The notes: generated from the letters alone by a model not told the origin. Counted from the first letter of the stretch, positions 43,141 to 53,294 are shown. The stretch is DNA of 64,000 nucleotides from Hyphomicrobiales bacterium (GCA_900473175.1 UCKM01000015.1:62001-126000); one strand, 5' to 3'. A program made the numbers and translations.

Positions 43141-44058
43141 TCAGTAGTCCCAGAAGATCGGCACCCAACGAAAGGCGTCGCCCTCGACGGCTACATGACC
43201 GATGGATGGAAACGGCAGGTGAGTGGCCACCAATAGTTCGCCGCTCGCTGCCAGCTCCCGCAAAAGCCGGATGCGAACGCGGGCCGCCTCTTCAGGGTCG
43301 TGTTCGAACCCGTTGAACCAGTCGGGATGCTCGAACCCGACCGCGAACACGGCATCGCCGGCGAACATCAGCCGGTCGCCGCCGGAGGCAAGGCGCACCA
43401 CGCTGTGCCCAGGGGTGTGGCCGCCGGTACGAGTGACGACCACCCCCGGCGCAACCTCGTACTCCTCCTCGAACGTCCACAGATTGCTGCTGTACTCTTC
43501 CGCAAACCGCTTGGCGGCCGCCCGAAGCGCGTCCGGGAACCCCTGCGGCATCGAGACGTGGGAGAAATCGGGGTGGGTCCAGAACTTGACCTCGGCGGCC
43601 GCCACATGGATACGCAGGTCCGGGCGCAGCTGCTCCTTTATCCCGTCGACAAGCAGCATGCCAATGTGGTCCATGTGCATGTGGGTAAGCACCACGTCGG
43701 TCACGGATGCCAGATCGATTCCGGCGGCCTCCAGTCGGTGGGCCAACTGTCCGGCCCGCGGCAGGTTCAAGTCAGGGTCGTCCCCTAGCCCGGCATCGAT
43801 GAGGATGGTCTTGCCGCCGCTTCGCACCACGACCACGTTCAGCCCCCAATCGAGCGTCTCCGTCGGCAGGAAATTGTAGTCCAGCCAGGCCGCCCGCACA
43901 TCCGGGTCGGCGTTGTGGCCCAGCATCTTGCCGGGCAGCGTCAGCACGCCGTCGCTGACCACCATGACGTCAATCTCGCCGATCTTCAGCGCGTAGCGCG
44001 AGGGAACCAACTCGTCGACAGGTTTGATGACGGGGTGTGAGGTCTGTTTTATGTTCAT
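43141..44058 (-). CDS. MBL-fold metallo-hydrolase
   Basis: 305 residues. The zinc motif THMHMDH lies at 125-131 (H126, H128, D130, H131); GGHTPGHS and MFAGDAVF supply further ligands. The group includes quorum-quenching lactonases and other hydrolases. No signal peptide is seen, though relatives with Tat signals exist. It is separated by 72 bp from the nitroreductase and probably shares its transcript. Confidence 0.88.
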   Translation of the reverse strand: MNIKQTSHPVIKPVDELVPSRYALKIGEIDVMVVSDGVLTLPGKMLGHNADPDVRAAWLDYNFLPTETLDWGLNVVVVRSGGKTILIDAGLGDDPDLNLPRAGQLAHRLEAAGIDLASVTDVVLTHMHMDHIGMLLVDGIKEQLRPDLRIHVAAAEVKFWTHPDFSHVSMPQGFPDALRAAAKRFAEEYSSNLWTFEEEYEVAPGVVVTRTGGHTPGHSVVRLASGGDRLMFAGDAVFAVGFEHPDWFNGFEHDPEEAARVRIRLLRELAASGELLVATHLPFPSIGHVAVEGDAFRWVPIFWDY

Positions 44059-44491
44059 GTCGGTCTCCTGTTGTTTGTCTCGTCTTTTCAGGCGTTTTCG
44101 GCGACGCTACATCGGGGCAGTCGTTGCGGACAATTGGGGGCAAGGACAGGCTGAGCCATACTGTGGTATAGGTCGGACATTCAGACTGATGGGCAACGGA
44201 ATAACCGGAACGGGGCTCGTGGCAACGGTTTCTCGAACGGTTGTCGTTAGACTGTGAGAGCGCCGTTCGTTAACTCTAGAGGCATGCCTGATAAACTAAT
44301 GAACATCGGTGGCATCGCGTAGCCATACCAAAGCATAGGTTGGCTCATCCATTTACGAGCGGAGCCTAGCTAGTCGTACGATGGAGACTCTCGATCGGCC
44401 CCTGCACCATAGAGCAATCACATTGTATCAGTCTTGCGAGGCCGTCGGGCCGTGTCCGTCGCGCTTGCCGGACCGTAGGATCGAGGCCGTC
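44059..44491. other. intergenic region between MBL gene and efflux genes
   Basis: 433 bp with no convincing gene. It must hold the promoters of the divergent MBL-fold gene and the HlyD-type gene, but no clear operator or hairpin was seen. A short plus-strand frame at 44106-44257 has no start or recognised domain. Confidence 0.5.
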
Positions 44492-45517
44492 GTGGCGAAG
44501 TTCAACAAGAAAAAGATCGGCGTGTTGCTGTGCCTCGGCGCTGTGATGGTGGTTGCGGTCGGATGGACGTGGGTTCGCCTGGATGGCGAGATTTCGACCG
44601 ACAACGCATATGTTCGCGGGGAGGTGACCTCGCTCGCCCCGAAGGTTACCGGCTACATCACCTCCGTTGAGGTTGAGGACAACCAGACCGTCAAGGCGGG
44701 CGACGTCCTATTCCGTATCGATGATCGCGACTATCGTGCACATCTCGCGGAAGCGGTGGCCAATGTAAAAGCTGCGGAGGCCCGCCTGACCAACGTCGAC
44801 GCAGAAACCCGACTCCAGCACGCGCTGATCCGGCAGGCCGAGGCGCAACATCAATCGGCCATGACCGAGTTGGACTTGGCCATCAAGGCCTCCGATCGCC
44901 GCCGTGAACTCATTCGCAGCAACTCGGTCAGCCAGGCGCAGGTCGATGAAAGCAATACGGCACGAGCGAGGTCCGAGGCGGATGTATCGGCGGCATCGGC
45001 AACGCTGGAGGCCCAGCAGCAGCGCGTTGCCGTCCTTGCCACTCAGCGGGACGCGGCGGTTGCCGCCGTCGCCCAGGCACAGGCCGCGCGCGATCTTGCC
45101 CAGATTGATCTCGACCACACATTAGTACGTGCACCCCTCAACGGCGTTGTCGGCAACCGCCAGGTCCGCATCGGCCGGCTTGTCGCGCCGGGAACTCCCT
45201 TGCTCGACATCGTTCCGGTCGACGCTTTGTGGGTGGTAGCGAACTTCAAAGAAACCCAGATTGAACATATCCGCGTTGGACAGAAAGCCCGCATCAGGGT
45301 CGACGGCTATCCGGACGAGACCTTTGAAGGCACGGTCGACAGCTTTGCACCCGGCAGTGGCTCCGCATTCAGCGTGCTTCCTACAGACAATGCAACAGGG
45401 AATTTCGTCCGCGTCGTTCAACGCATTCCAGTGAAAATCCGGTTCGCCAAAAGCCCCTCGCCCGACCGTCTGGTCCCAGGCCTGTCCACCCGCGTCGCAG
45501 TCGAGTGGGAACCATGA
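44492..45517 (+). CDS. HlyD/EmrA-type membrane fusion protein
   Basis: 341 residues from a GTG at 44492 (GAGG upstream); an ATG at 44381 would add 37 unlikely residues. A signal anchor spans about 10-28. The lipoyl half-motifs VTGYITSVEVEDNQTVKAGD and TLVRAPLNGVVGNRQVRIGRLVAPG flank a coiled-coil hairpin of about 110 residues. It bridges an inner-membrane pump and an outer-membrane channel. Its pump gene, overlapping by 4 bp, is truncated, so it may be orphaned. Confidence 0.9.
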   Translation: MAKFNKKKIGVLLCLGAVMVVAVGWTWVRLDGEISTDNAYVRGEVTSLAPKVTGYITSVEVEDNQTVKAGDVLFRIDDRDYRAHLAEAVANVKAAEARLTNVDAETRLQHALIRQAEAQHQSAMTELDLAIKASDRRRELIRSNSVSQAQVDESNTARARSEADVSAASATLEAQQQRVAVLATQRDAAVAAVAQAQAARDLAQIDLDHTLVRAPLNGVVGNRQVRIGRLVAPGTPLLDIVPVDALWVVANFKETQIEHIRVGQKARIRVDGYPDETFEGTVDSFAPGSGSAFSVLPTDNATGNFVRVVQRIPVKIRFAKSPSPDRLVPGLSTRVAVEWEP

Positions 45518-45732
45518 CTGTCGCCGTTTCAGCCAAGCCTGTCGGCTCCCGAAGCGCCGGAGCAGCCCTCCTGCTCACTGGCATGCTGCTTGCCGCGCTG
45601 ACGGAAGCGATCGCCAGCACGGTCCCGTCGCTCGGGCGCGGGGACATCATCGGCGACACCTATGCCACCCCCGACGAATTCGCTTGGGTGGATGTCGGAT
45701 ACACCGTACTCCCGGGGCTCATGACCAGCTGA
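45514..45732 (+). pseudogene. truncated EmrB/QacA-type MFS permease (N-terminal fragment)
   Basis: The ATG at 45514 overlaps the stop of the fusion protein gene, as normal for emrAB-like pairs. The first 65 codons resemble the start of a DHA2 permease: LLLTGMLLAALTEAIAS, then FAWVDVGYT. After GYTVLPGLMTS it stops, and the DUF4126 gene begins on the other strand. About 430 codons are lost, so export cannot work. Confidence 0.82.
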
Positions 45733-46180
45733 CGACGATAATTAACGCGCCCACCACAGCTACTGCATCTTCTGTCAGGGCTGCAGGCAAGTCCTTGCCG
45801 AACGTCGCTGCAAGGCTGCCGCGGCTTGTGGCCCCGCCGTACGTTCCGGCCACAGCGCCAATGATCCCCGCAATCACTCCTGCAACGAGAGATCCCCCGG
45901 CCGCGCCGAGCGTTGCGCCGGCAAGTGCGCCCGAAACGATGCGGGTGCCGAACTGCAACGGCACTTTGCGTGATGGCGTGGATGGAAGCTTGTCTGACAC
46001 CAATTCGGCGAGGGCAAACACTGTGAGAATCCATGGCGTCCAGCGATACCCCATGAATGCCAGAGGCGTCTGAGATACATCAAACCAGCCGAGCGCGGCA
46101 GCCCATGCAACGGCGGCCGGTGCCGTCATCGCGCGTAGACCAGCGACAATTCCGATTAGAAATGCGAGCGTAATAATCAT
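45719..46180 (-). CDS. DUF4126 membrane protein
   Basis: 153 residues with four to five hydrophobic helices and the DUF4126 features GLRAMTAPAAVAW at the N terminus and GAVAGTYGGATSRG near the C terminus. It is full length. Its 3' end overlaps the MFS fragment by 14 bp at the deletion joint, but its own stop (SWS then TGA) looks natural. Function unknown. Confidence 0.8.
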   Translation of the reverse strand: MIITLAFLIGIVAGLRAMTAPAAVAWAAALGWFDVSQTPLAFMGYRWTPWILTVFALAELVSDKLPSTPSRKVPLQFGTRIVSGALAGATLGAAGGSLVAGVIAGIIGAVAGTYGGATSRGSLAATFGKDLPAALTEDAVAVVGALIIVVSWS

Positions 46181-46438
46181 GGTGGTTCCTTACTTTATTT
46201 CGACTTGCGACAGCCTTCGAGGGTCTGTTTCTCCTCATAGGTTACGGAACTCCCAAGGTGCGAGCCATCGTGCTAAGGATGTGTGCGATCGATATTATGG
46301 TATGGGATATCCCTGTACCCTTTGACCCGACGGCACCTTGAAGGGGACGGCCACGACAGCGCGCCGTTCCCTTCCCAGTTCCTACTGGGTCTGGACGTAA
46401 CACCACGCGGCCTCGTTGGAGACGAGCAATGCATGCGT

Positions 46439-46702
46439 TCAATGGCCCGATCTGCTCACGAAACTTTTGCTGAAGCCGATCAACCCTTGATCGACACAGA
46501 CGAATGCCAGAATCCACCACGGCCAGCTGTTAGTTGAAGTAAGGATCAGCGTTGCGACGAAAACCCCGGCCGGAGGCCAGATGGAAACAGTTATCCCGGG
46601 GACGATGGCGAGCACCTGCGCGAATCCGCAGCCCATGACGTAGGCCACAACAAAAAGACCCAGGTGCAGGAATTGGGGGCGGTTCGACCAGACGGACAAC
46701 AT
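46439..46702 (-). pseudogene. MASE1 sensor domain fragment
   Basis: The frame from an ATG at 46702 reads LHLGLFVVAYVMGCGFAQVL and SIWPPAGVFVATLIL, the signature of the MASE1 membrane sensory domain at the start of histidine kinases or diguanylate cyclases. Only the first 75 or so residues survive; the remaining helices and the output domain are absent. 46181-46438 shows nothing else. Confidence 0.75.
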
Positions 46703-46949
46703 CAGCTGCTCCTGCAGGACAAAGAAAGCCTTGGGGTCGTCAGCTTTTCGTGTTGGGCTTGTGTTGATATTGCGAGCTGGCGAACTCGCGCCACACTTTA
46801 ATCTCGCACCGGCATGCCCGCAACTTATGGTAGTGCGAGCTGTCGCATGATTAATAAACTGCCACAGCAAACCCATCCCCCCAGGCGCTATCTGGCGTAT
46901 AGGCGTTGCATCGGAGTGTGTGTCGGAGTCTCGCTCAGCCGGCAGCTTT

Positions 46950-47162
46950 CTAGGCGAGTAGCCGCTGGCGTACGTCCGCAGGTATCGACTGCCAGGCACG
47001 CACCAGATGCGGAACAAAGGGTGTTTTCATCTTCCGCATCGCGCTGCTTCGATGCAGTTTGACGGTGATTTCCGATATATTCAGTTCGAACGCTATCTGT
47101 TTGCTGAGCGCTCCCCGCACGACTGCCTCCGTGACTGCCGCTACTAATAGCGGGATAGCCAC
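46950..47162 (-). pseudogene. FixJ/LuxR-type response regulator, C-terminal fragment
   Basis: The frame holds the LuxR-type HTH of FixJ/NodW regulators: EAVVRGALSKQIAFELNISEITVKLHRSSAMRKM. The receiver domain and the first part of the HTH are missing. It lies beside the MASE1 fragment, so the pair is probably the ruin of one two-component system. The 340 bp from here to the epoxide hydrolase start hold no gene. Confidence 0.75.
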
Positions 47163-47502
47163 TTGCGCGCTGGAGGCATACGCGATCTCGGGTGGCGTAT
47201 CAAAAATCCCGCCGCTTCATTTTAGTGCTGATTTTGCCAGTTCTGTCCTCCATTCGAACAGGAGTTTGTTTGATGCGTGGCCGGCTACGTCGTGTCGACT
47301 TTCGTGAAAATGGCTGCAATGATTCCTGAACGTGCGACACGGTAGATTTTTTTGTCGGCCGCATTGGCGAAATGGTCAAGTGGACTAGGGGTATTGTTCC
47401 GGGCTTCGCACATCTATGCCAAGGTATGCCGATACATTGGTATATTTGATTTTGATACTCCTCGGGAGGATCTAGGGCGACTTTCAACAAGCGGAGCAAA
47501 CC

Positions 47503-48811
47503 ATGTCAGAATTTTCACCAACGCGTCGAGAAATTCTTGCTGCAGCTGTAGCGGGAGGCGTTGTAGGCCTCCTTCAGGCCAATTGCACGCTGCAGCGGGC
47601 GGCGATGCTATTCGCCCCTTCACGATAAAATTTCCCAAATCTGACCTGGCCAACCTGCGCCGACGCGTAGCCGCCACCCGGTGGCCTAACAAAGAACTTG
47701 TCTGAGACTCGTCGCAGGGCGTGCAGCTCGCGACCATCCGGAAACTCGCCAAACACTGGGCGACAGACTATGACTGGGGCAAGATGGAGGCGCGGCTAAA
47801 CGCGCTGCCACCGTTCATTACAGAGATCGACGGTCTCGACATTCATTTCATCCACGTGCGCTCGAAAAATAAAAACTCCCTACCGCTCATCGTCACGCAT
47901 GGACGGCCGGGCTCGATCATCGAGCAGCTCAAGATCATAGATCCCCTTACCAATCCGACAGCGCATGGGCCCGACGCATCCGATGCGTTTGACATCGTCA
48001 TTCCGTCACTGCCGGGTTGTGGTTTTTCGGGCAAGCCAACCGAGCCCGGGTGGGACGTTCCCCGGATCGCGCGCGCATGGGTTACGCTGATGAATCGCCT
48101 CGGGTACACACGCTTTGTGGCGGCAGGCGGCGATGTAGGTGCACAGGTTGTCGACGAGTTGGGTGTCCAGGCGCCGCCGGAGGTGTTAGCCATTCACGGG
48201 TACGCTTCCGGCCGAGATTTCCAAGGCGCTCAATTTCCACGAAGCGGCTCCCGCGGGGCTCTCGGCCGATGAACAGAAGGCATGGGACCAGTTGTACTCC
48301 TTCTACAAGAACGGACTCGGCTATGCGATCGAGATGAACAGTCGCCCGCAGACGCTGTACGGCCTTGTTGATTCGCCGGTTGGGTTGACGGCATGGATAA
48401 TCGACCACGACATCCGCAGCTATGAAATGATTGCCCGCTCTTTTGACGGAGAGGCGGAAGGGCTTACTCCTAACGACGTCCTCGACAACGTCACGCTCTA
48501 CTGGCTGACAAATACCGCCGTCTCTTCAGCCCGCCTCTATTGGGACAGCGCTCGCACGGCGAAGAAAGGCTTCTTCGACGTCAAGGCGTCACTATCCCGG
48601 CAGCCATAAGCGCGTTTCCGGATGAAATTTATACCGCTCCCAAGAGCAGGGCGGAAAAGGCGTATCCGAAACTCATTCACTACAACCGGGTTCCGAAGGG
48701 GGGCACTTCGCCGCCTGGGAACAGCCGAAATTTTATTCGGAGGTAATTCGTGCGGGGTTCAGGTCGCTCCGCAAACCAGCCAGATGCCCATGCCAGCGGG
48801 ATCTTTGTTGA
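47503..48811 (+). pseudogene. epoxide hydrolase, Tat-exported type, with several lesions
   Basis: An ATG at 47503 (GGAG upstream) opens a Tat-type leader (SPTRREILAAAVAGG). A frame change near 47580 leads to the epoxide hydrolase N-terminal domain (IRPFTIKFPKSDLANLRRRV), which meets an in-frame TGA at 47703. The frame goes on with HGRPGSIIEQLKII and GYTRFVAAGGDVGAQV (the nucleophile Asp in GGDVG). It then shifts at about 48215 and again at about 48580 and in the last 100 bp, ending at 48811. At least one nonsense and three frameshifts make it clearly dead. Confidence 0.88.
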
Positions 48812-48967
48812 AATGACACACAATAGAGAGTCGCGCCATGGGGGTGATCCGCCGAGCGCGGCGGGATAGTGCCGGCGAGATGGGTCGCCAAGCTATTTGC
48901 GCGTAGATCGGCCCGCTGGTCTCGCGAGCCCTCGCCCAAGACATCGCGTATCTTTGCTTCTAGCTTG

Positions 48968-51172
48968 CTACGAGGCCCCGCTTCTGGCGCGAGCCAGACG
49001 ATCGATAGTAATCGGAAGATCTCGCATCCTTTGCCCCGTTGCGTGGAATATTGCATTTGCGATGGCGGGTGCCACGGCGACGACCCCGATTTCACCCAAG
49101 CCCTTCACGCCAAGCGGGCTGACTTGGGCATCTGCTTCATCGACGAACACCACGTCTATGTCGTACACGTCGGCATTGGAAGGAATGTGATAGTCACCGA
49201 AACTGTGCGCCATGCAGCGGCCGAGGTTGTGATCGTAGGCGGCGTCCTCGTGCAACGCTTTCCCAATCCCCATGACAGTTGCGCCGATGATCTGGCTGCG
49301 GGCAGTGTTAGGATTAAGAATGCGTCCCGCGGCTACGGCACATACGATGCGGGTGACACGAACCACGGATAGCTCCTCGTCGACCCGGACCTCGGCGAAC
49401 ACTGCCGCATGGGTGGCGCTGGAAAAATTCTTGCCGAACGGGAGGCTGAACTTTGTGGCGGTTGCACTCAGTTTGCCGCCACGTTGGAGTTTCAACAAAT
49501 CGACTAGAGCGGATGCAGAAAGTAGCTCGGCACCCTGCCGACGTTCCAGAACGCCTGCTTGCTTCGCCCGCGACCTGATCGTCGACTTGAGCTTGCGACA
49601 AGCGGACTGGACGGCAGCGCCAGAGGTTGCTGCCGTCCATGAGCCCCCCTGAATTGGATTGAAGGGCAAGGCGGAATCTCCGAGCCGTACCACAATGCGG
49701 TCCATTGTCGTTTCGAGCGCGTCCGCTGCAATTTGACTGAGGATCGTGTAGGTACCCGTGCCGATGTCGGTGATAGAAGATGTCACTTCAAACTTCCCGT
49801 CGCCCCTGAGCCTTACTTCTGCCCGCGCGGGCGCGGGTGACATCGCGGCCTCCCAAGCTCCTGTAGCCATGCCCCAACCGATCAGTTCTTTGTCCTCCCG
49901 CATTGACCGCGGCGCGTGACTGCGCTTGCCCCAGCCAAAACGCCCGCTTCCCTGAGCATAGCATTCACGCAGCGCCTTGCTGCTGAACGGTCGGTTTTCG
50001 CTCTGGTCGCGCTCCGTGTAGTTTGCGAGGCGCAGAGCCAGAGGGTCTATATCGAGGGCGTAAGCCAGTTCATCCATTGCGGATTCCAGCGCAAACATTC
50101 CTGTCGCCGCACCCGGAGCGCGCATGTCGCATGGCGAAACGGTGTCGAGTTTCGCCAATTCGTAGGTGAGCTTGATGTTGTCGCAGCGGTAGATGCTCGC
50201 AGAGAACAGCAGCATCGGATCCTGGGCATCCTCAAATTGCGAGGTGGCGGCCACGGCTCGATGCCTGATCGCCTGCAACCGGCCTTTCTTGTCGGCCGCG
50301 AGAGAGACGGTTTGGGTGGCGTTGGCGCGGTACCCGAGCGCAAACATGTGGTCGCGCGGCAGAACCAGCCGGACAGAGCGTTTGAGCGCCTTCGCCGCCA
50401 TAACCGCCAGAAAGACCGATTGCTGGGGTCGTAGACCAAGACCGAACGCACCACCGACATAGCTACTTACAACCCGCACTTTGCGTCTGATCAAGCGAAA
50501 CGCGACCTTGAGGAAGAGCTCCACACTCTTTGGGCTCTGCGTCTTGTCGTAAACAGTGACAACCTTGTCGCCCCACTGCACCGTCGTTGCAAACAGTTCC
50601 ATGGGATGATGGTTTTCCGGAGAGGTGGTGTAGGTCGATTCTATTTTCACGGGAGCAACTGCGAACGCCCGGTCGGCGTCTCCTGTCGGATGAGGGACAG
50701 GGGCGACGCCGATCCGGTGTTTCCGCGGTTTGAACGCCGTCGATGCAGCGAGGTCGGTGGTATGTTGCTCGGTCTCATACATCACGTCGACCAAAGCGGC
50801 CGCGTCACGCGCAGCTTCCAAACTTTCGGCGATAACCAGCGCGACGGGTTGACCGCTGAAATACACACGGTCGTCGTATAGCGGCATGAACGGTTTTCCC
50901 GGCGGACCCGCTGTATCCTTATAAAGAAATGAGACCGGCCAGAACCATGGGCGATTTTTGTGGCACAGAATCTCGACCACGCCCGTAAAACGTCTGGCTG
51001 CAGCGAGATCGATCGACAGTATCCGACCCTTGGCGATCGACGCCGTCACGACGTACGCATGCAGGAGATCGGGAATATTGTATTCGGCAGCATATTTAGC
51101 CTCGCCCCGAACCTTCGGCGGTCCGTCAATTCGGAAAATGCTCTTGCCCGTGACCGTCTGCTCTTGATCCAT
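48968..51172 (-). CDS. paoC: molybdenum hydroxylase large subunit (PaoC type)
   Basis: 734 residues from the ATG at 51172 (GAGGGA upstream). Domains: N-terminal aldehyde oxidase a/b hammerhead (about 10-130), then the molybdopterin-binding region with AFGLGLRPQQSV, MRAPGAATG and the end loop GVKGLGEIG carrying the catalytic Glu. Length and subunit split match PaoABC (YagTSR), the periplasmic aldehyde oxidoreductase. It needs Mo cofactor, whose metal modABC could supply. No PaoD/XdhC maturation gene is in the window. Confidence 0.9.
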   Translation of the reverse strand: MDQEQTVTGKSIFRIDGPPKVRGEAKYAAEYNIPDLLHAYVVTASIAKGRILSIDLAAARRFTGVVEILCHKNRPWFWPVSFLYKDTAGPPGKPFMPLYDDRVYFSGQPVALVIAESLEAARDAAALVDVMYETEQHTTDLAASTAFKPRKHRIGVAPVPHPTGDADRAFAVAPVKIESTYTTSPENHHPMELFATTVQWGDKVVTVYDKTQSPKSVELFLKVAFRLIRRKVRVVSSYVGGAFGLGLRPQQSVFLAVMAAKALKRSVRLVLPRDHMFALGYRANATQTVSLAADKKGRLQAIRHRAVAATSQFEDAQDPMLLFSASIYRCDNIKLTYELAKLDTVSPCDMRAPGAATGMFALESAMDELAYALDIDPLALRLANYTERDQSENRPFSSKALRECYAQGSGRFGWGKRSHAPRSMREDKELIGWGMATGAWEAAMSPAPARAEVRLRGDGKFEVTSSITDIGTGTYTILSQIAADALETTMDRIVVRLGDSALPFNPIQGGSWTAATSGAAVQSACRKLKSTIRSRAKQAGVLERRQGAELLSASALVDLLKLQRGGKLSATATKFSLPFGKNFSSATHAAVFAEVRVDEELSVVRVTRIVCAVAAGRILNPNTARSQIIGATVMGIGKALHEDAAYDHNLGRCMAHSFGDYHIPSNADVYDIDVVFVDEADAQVSPLGVKGLGEIGVVAVAPAIANAIFHATGQRMRDLPITIDRLARARSGAS

Positions 51173-51180
51173 CTTATCCC

Positions 51181-52200
51181 TCAATGGACACGCTTGTCGG
51201 ACTGCGACTGCGGCGTTCGTGATGCGGCCTGTTCGAGCGCTCGAACGACCGTCCGATGGGCAAGGTCTATCTTGAAGTCGTTCTCAGACAATGCAACGGA
51301 GCCTGACAGCAGCATCGATGCGAACTGGTCGAAGTTCACACGAGAAGCAGGCCGGCCGATCAACAGCGCTTCCGCCGCCGTGTTCCGCCACGGTTTGTGC
51401 GCAACGCCGCCCAAGGCAATTTGGGCTGTCGAGATCGCTGCTTCGTCGTTGATCGTCAGCAACACTGCGGCCGAGACGATGGCAAAGGCGTAAGACAGGC
51501 GATCGCGGATCTTCAAATAGCTGTATCGATGATGCTCGAGAACCGGGGGCAACACGATTCCAAGAATGACTTCGTCAACGAGCAGAGTCGTATCTTTCTC
51601 GGGCGCGTCACCCGGCAGTCTGTGAAAGTCAGCCAAAGGAATTGAGCGCACTCCTTTTGGGCCTTGAACTATTATTGTCGCTCCGATGGCAGCGAGGGCG
51701 ACGCACATGTCGGACGGGTGGGTGGCCACGCAAAGTTGACTTGCGCCAAGTATGGCATGGTTGCGGTTCAGCCCTGTCCGAGCCGGACATCCGCTACCAG
51801 GCGCTCGTTTGTTGCAAGGTGTCAGCACGTCATAAAAATACGAGCAACGCGTTCTCTGCATGAGGTTGCCCGCAACCGTGGCCGCGTTGCGCAACTGGGC
51901 CGATGCGCCGGCGAAGATGGCGCTGGCCAGCAAAGGATAATGTCGCGCGACAGAGGGGTGAACGGCAACCTCCGAATTTGTCACGAGCGCGCCGATCCGC
52001 AATCCTCCATCGGCGGTTTCACTAATCTCACGGAGCGGCAAATCGTTGATGTCGATGATGGTTGTCGGTGTCGAAACGTCGTACTTCATTAAATCAACGA
52101 GGTTGGTGCCTCCGGCCAACAATTTTGCGTCTGGATGGACGGAGAGACTTTCGATCGCCTGATCTATCGACACGGCTCGGACATACGTGAACCGCTTCAC
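51181..52200 (-). CDS. paoB: molybdenum hydroxylase FAD subunit with extra FeS cysteines (PaoB type)
   Basis: 339 residues from a GTG at 52200. FAD contacts are LLAGGTNLVDLMK (27-39) and the RNAATVAGNLM segment. Cys119, Cys129, Cys138 and Cys157 lie in the insertion RTRCSYFYDVLTPCNKRAP and following, which in E. coli PaoB holds a [4Fe-4S] cluster. The GTG overlaps the restored TGA of the FeS gene (GTGA), showing coupling. It carries electrons between the FeS subunit and FAD. Confidence 0.88.
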   Translation of the reverse strand: MKRFTYVRAVSIDQAIESLSVHPDAKLLAGGTNLVDLMKYDVSTPTTIIDINDLPLREISETADGGLRIGALVTNSEVAVHPSVARHYPLLASAIFAGASAQLRNAATVAGNLMQRTRCSYFYDVLTPCNKRAPGSGCPARTGLNRNHAILGASQLCVATHPSDMCVALAAIGATIIVQGPKGVRSIPLADFHRLPGDAPEKDTTLLVDEVILGIVLPPVLEHHRYSYLKIRDRLSYAFAIVSAAVLLTINDEAAISTAQIALGGVAHKPWRNTAAEALLIGRPASRVNFDQFASMLLSGSVALSENDFKIDLAHRTVVRALEQAASRTPQSQSDKRVH

Positions 52201-52699
52201 GGCAAAGACTCCGCGCCGGATGCTGCTGCCATGACTTCTTCGATCGCATCCACGATCCGGTATAGGCACCACAGCGACAGAGGTTGCCGCTCATGCCTTC
52301 GCGTATCTCCTCCCGCGTCTTGGCCGTACCTTCCGAAATCAACCCGATGGCCGAGCAGATTTGCCCGGGCGTACAGTATCCGCATTGGAGAGCGTCATGT
52401 TTCACGAACGCCTCCTGCAGGGGATGAAGCCCGTCGGGAGTTCCAATGCCTTCGATGGTTGTGACAACGGAGCCGTTGCGGCTTACGGCGAGTACCAGGC
52501 AACTGTTGATCCGATTACCGTTAATGAGCACGGTACATGCACCACATTGGCCATGATCGCACCCCTTCTTGGTGCCCGTAAGATCAAACTCCTCTCGCAG
52601 CAGATCAAGCAGCGTCACCCACGGCTCGACAGTAGCTACCCGTATGACGCCGTTGATGGTGTAGACCACGCGGTGTGCTGTGTTTGGTGCCGCATCCAT
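52197..52699 (-). pseudogene. paoA: molybdenum hydroxylase 2Fe-2S subunit (PaoA type), frameshifted at the last 20 codons
   Basis: From the ATG at 52699 the protein has both clusters: Cys47, 52, 55, 67 (KGCDHGQCGACTV) and Cys106, 109, 141, 143 (CGYCTPGQ and NLCRCGAYTG). After Gly148, at about 52256, the frame is lost; adding one base restores IVDAIEEVMAAASGAESLP and a stop at 52197 that overlaps the GTG of paoB. All cofactor residues precede the lesion, so partial function is conceivable; as read, it would run on to 52094. Sequencing error is an alternative. Confidence 0.8.
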
Positions 52700-53294
52700 G
52701 ATGTCACCGAAGCCCCATCCCCTTGGTGTTCGAGTGCGCTTCTTTTGCAAACACTAGGCGCGGATTAACCTCGTGACAAGTTCGATCCACACAAGCCGGC
52801 TCTGTTCAAAGGCGATGAGAACAGACCCATCCGAATTGATATACGGTTTCATGTAGCTGGCAACGGAAGGAGTTGGTTGCGTGGTTCAAACTTGAGGTTG
52901 AATGTCCGCTTTGCGCCAATAGCTGACGTTCCGATGTGAGTGCCCTCGGCGAGATTAACTGAATCCCGGCTTCCAATCATCCAGTGCCTAAGGTGTCGGC
53001 CACCCATGGTGTCCGATGTTACAGTTACGTACTTCACCGATGGCCGATAACTGGAAATACTTTTGGGGATCGCAGGCACCAGTTTGGTGACGCGATATTT
53101 AAGTTGGCATACTGATTGATACTTTGCCCCGCTGGGAGGGAGGCCCAAGCGCGGCATCGTTGTCCCTAAGAAACAGTTCAGCCACGTTTTGTATCACTTC
53201 CCGATCTGTCCAATACCACATCAGGATCGCAATCATTCTTGTGCCGTGCCTGTTCACGGCGGGCGCACAAGCCAGCCAAAGGAGGATAGCAGTC
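52700..53294. other. intergenic region between the Pao operon and the second sulfatase
   Basis: 595 bp holding the divergent promoters. I see no gene. The stretch at 52900-52940 (GTCCGCTTTGCGCCAATAGC) looks like a dispersed intergenic repeat, also hinted at by ATGTCCGCTTTTTGCAG at 63482, but copies are too diverged to define. Confidence 0.4.

Noticed and set aside
46242-46520. 92-codon minus-strand frame beside the MASE1 fragment
   Set aside because: Arg/Gly-rich without motif; overlaps the MASE1 remnant in another frame.
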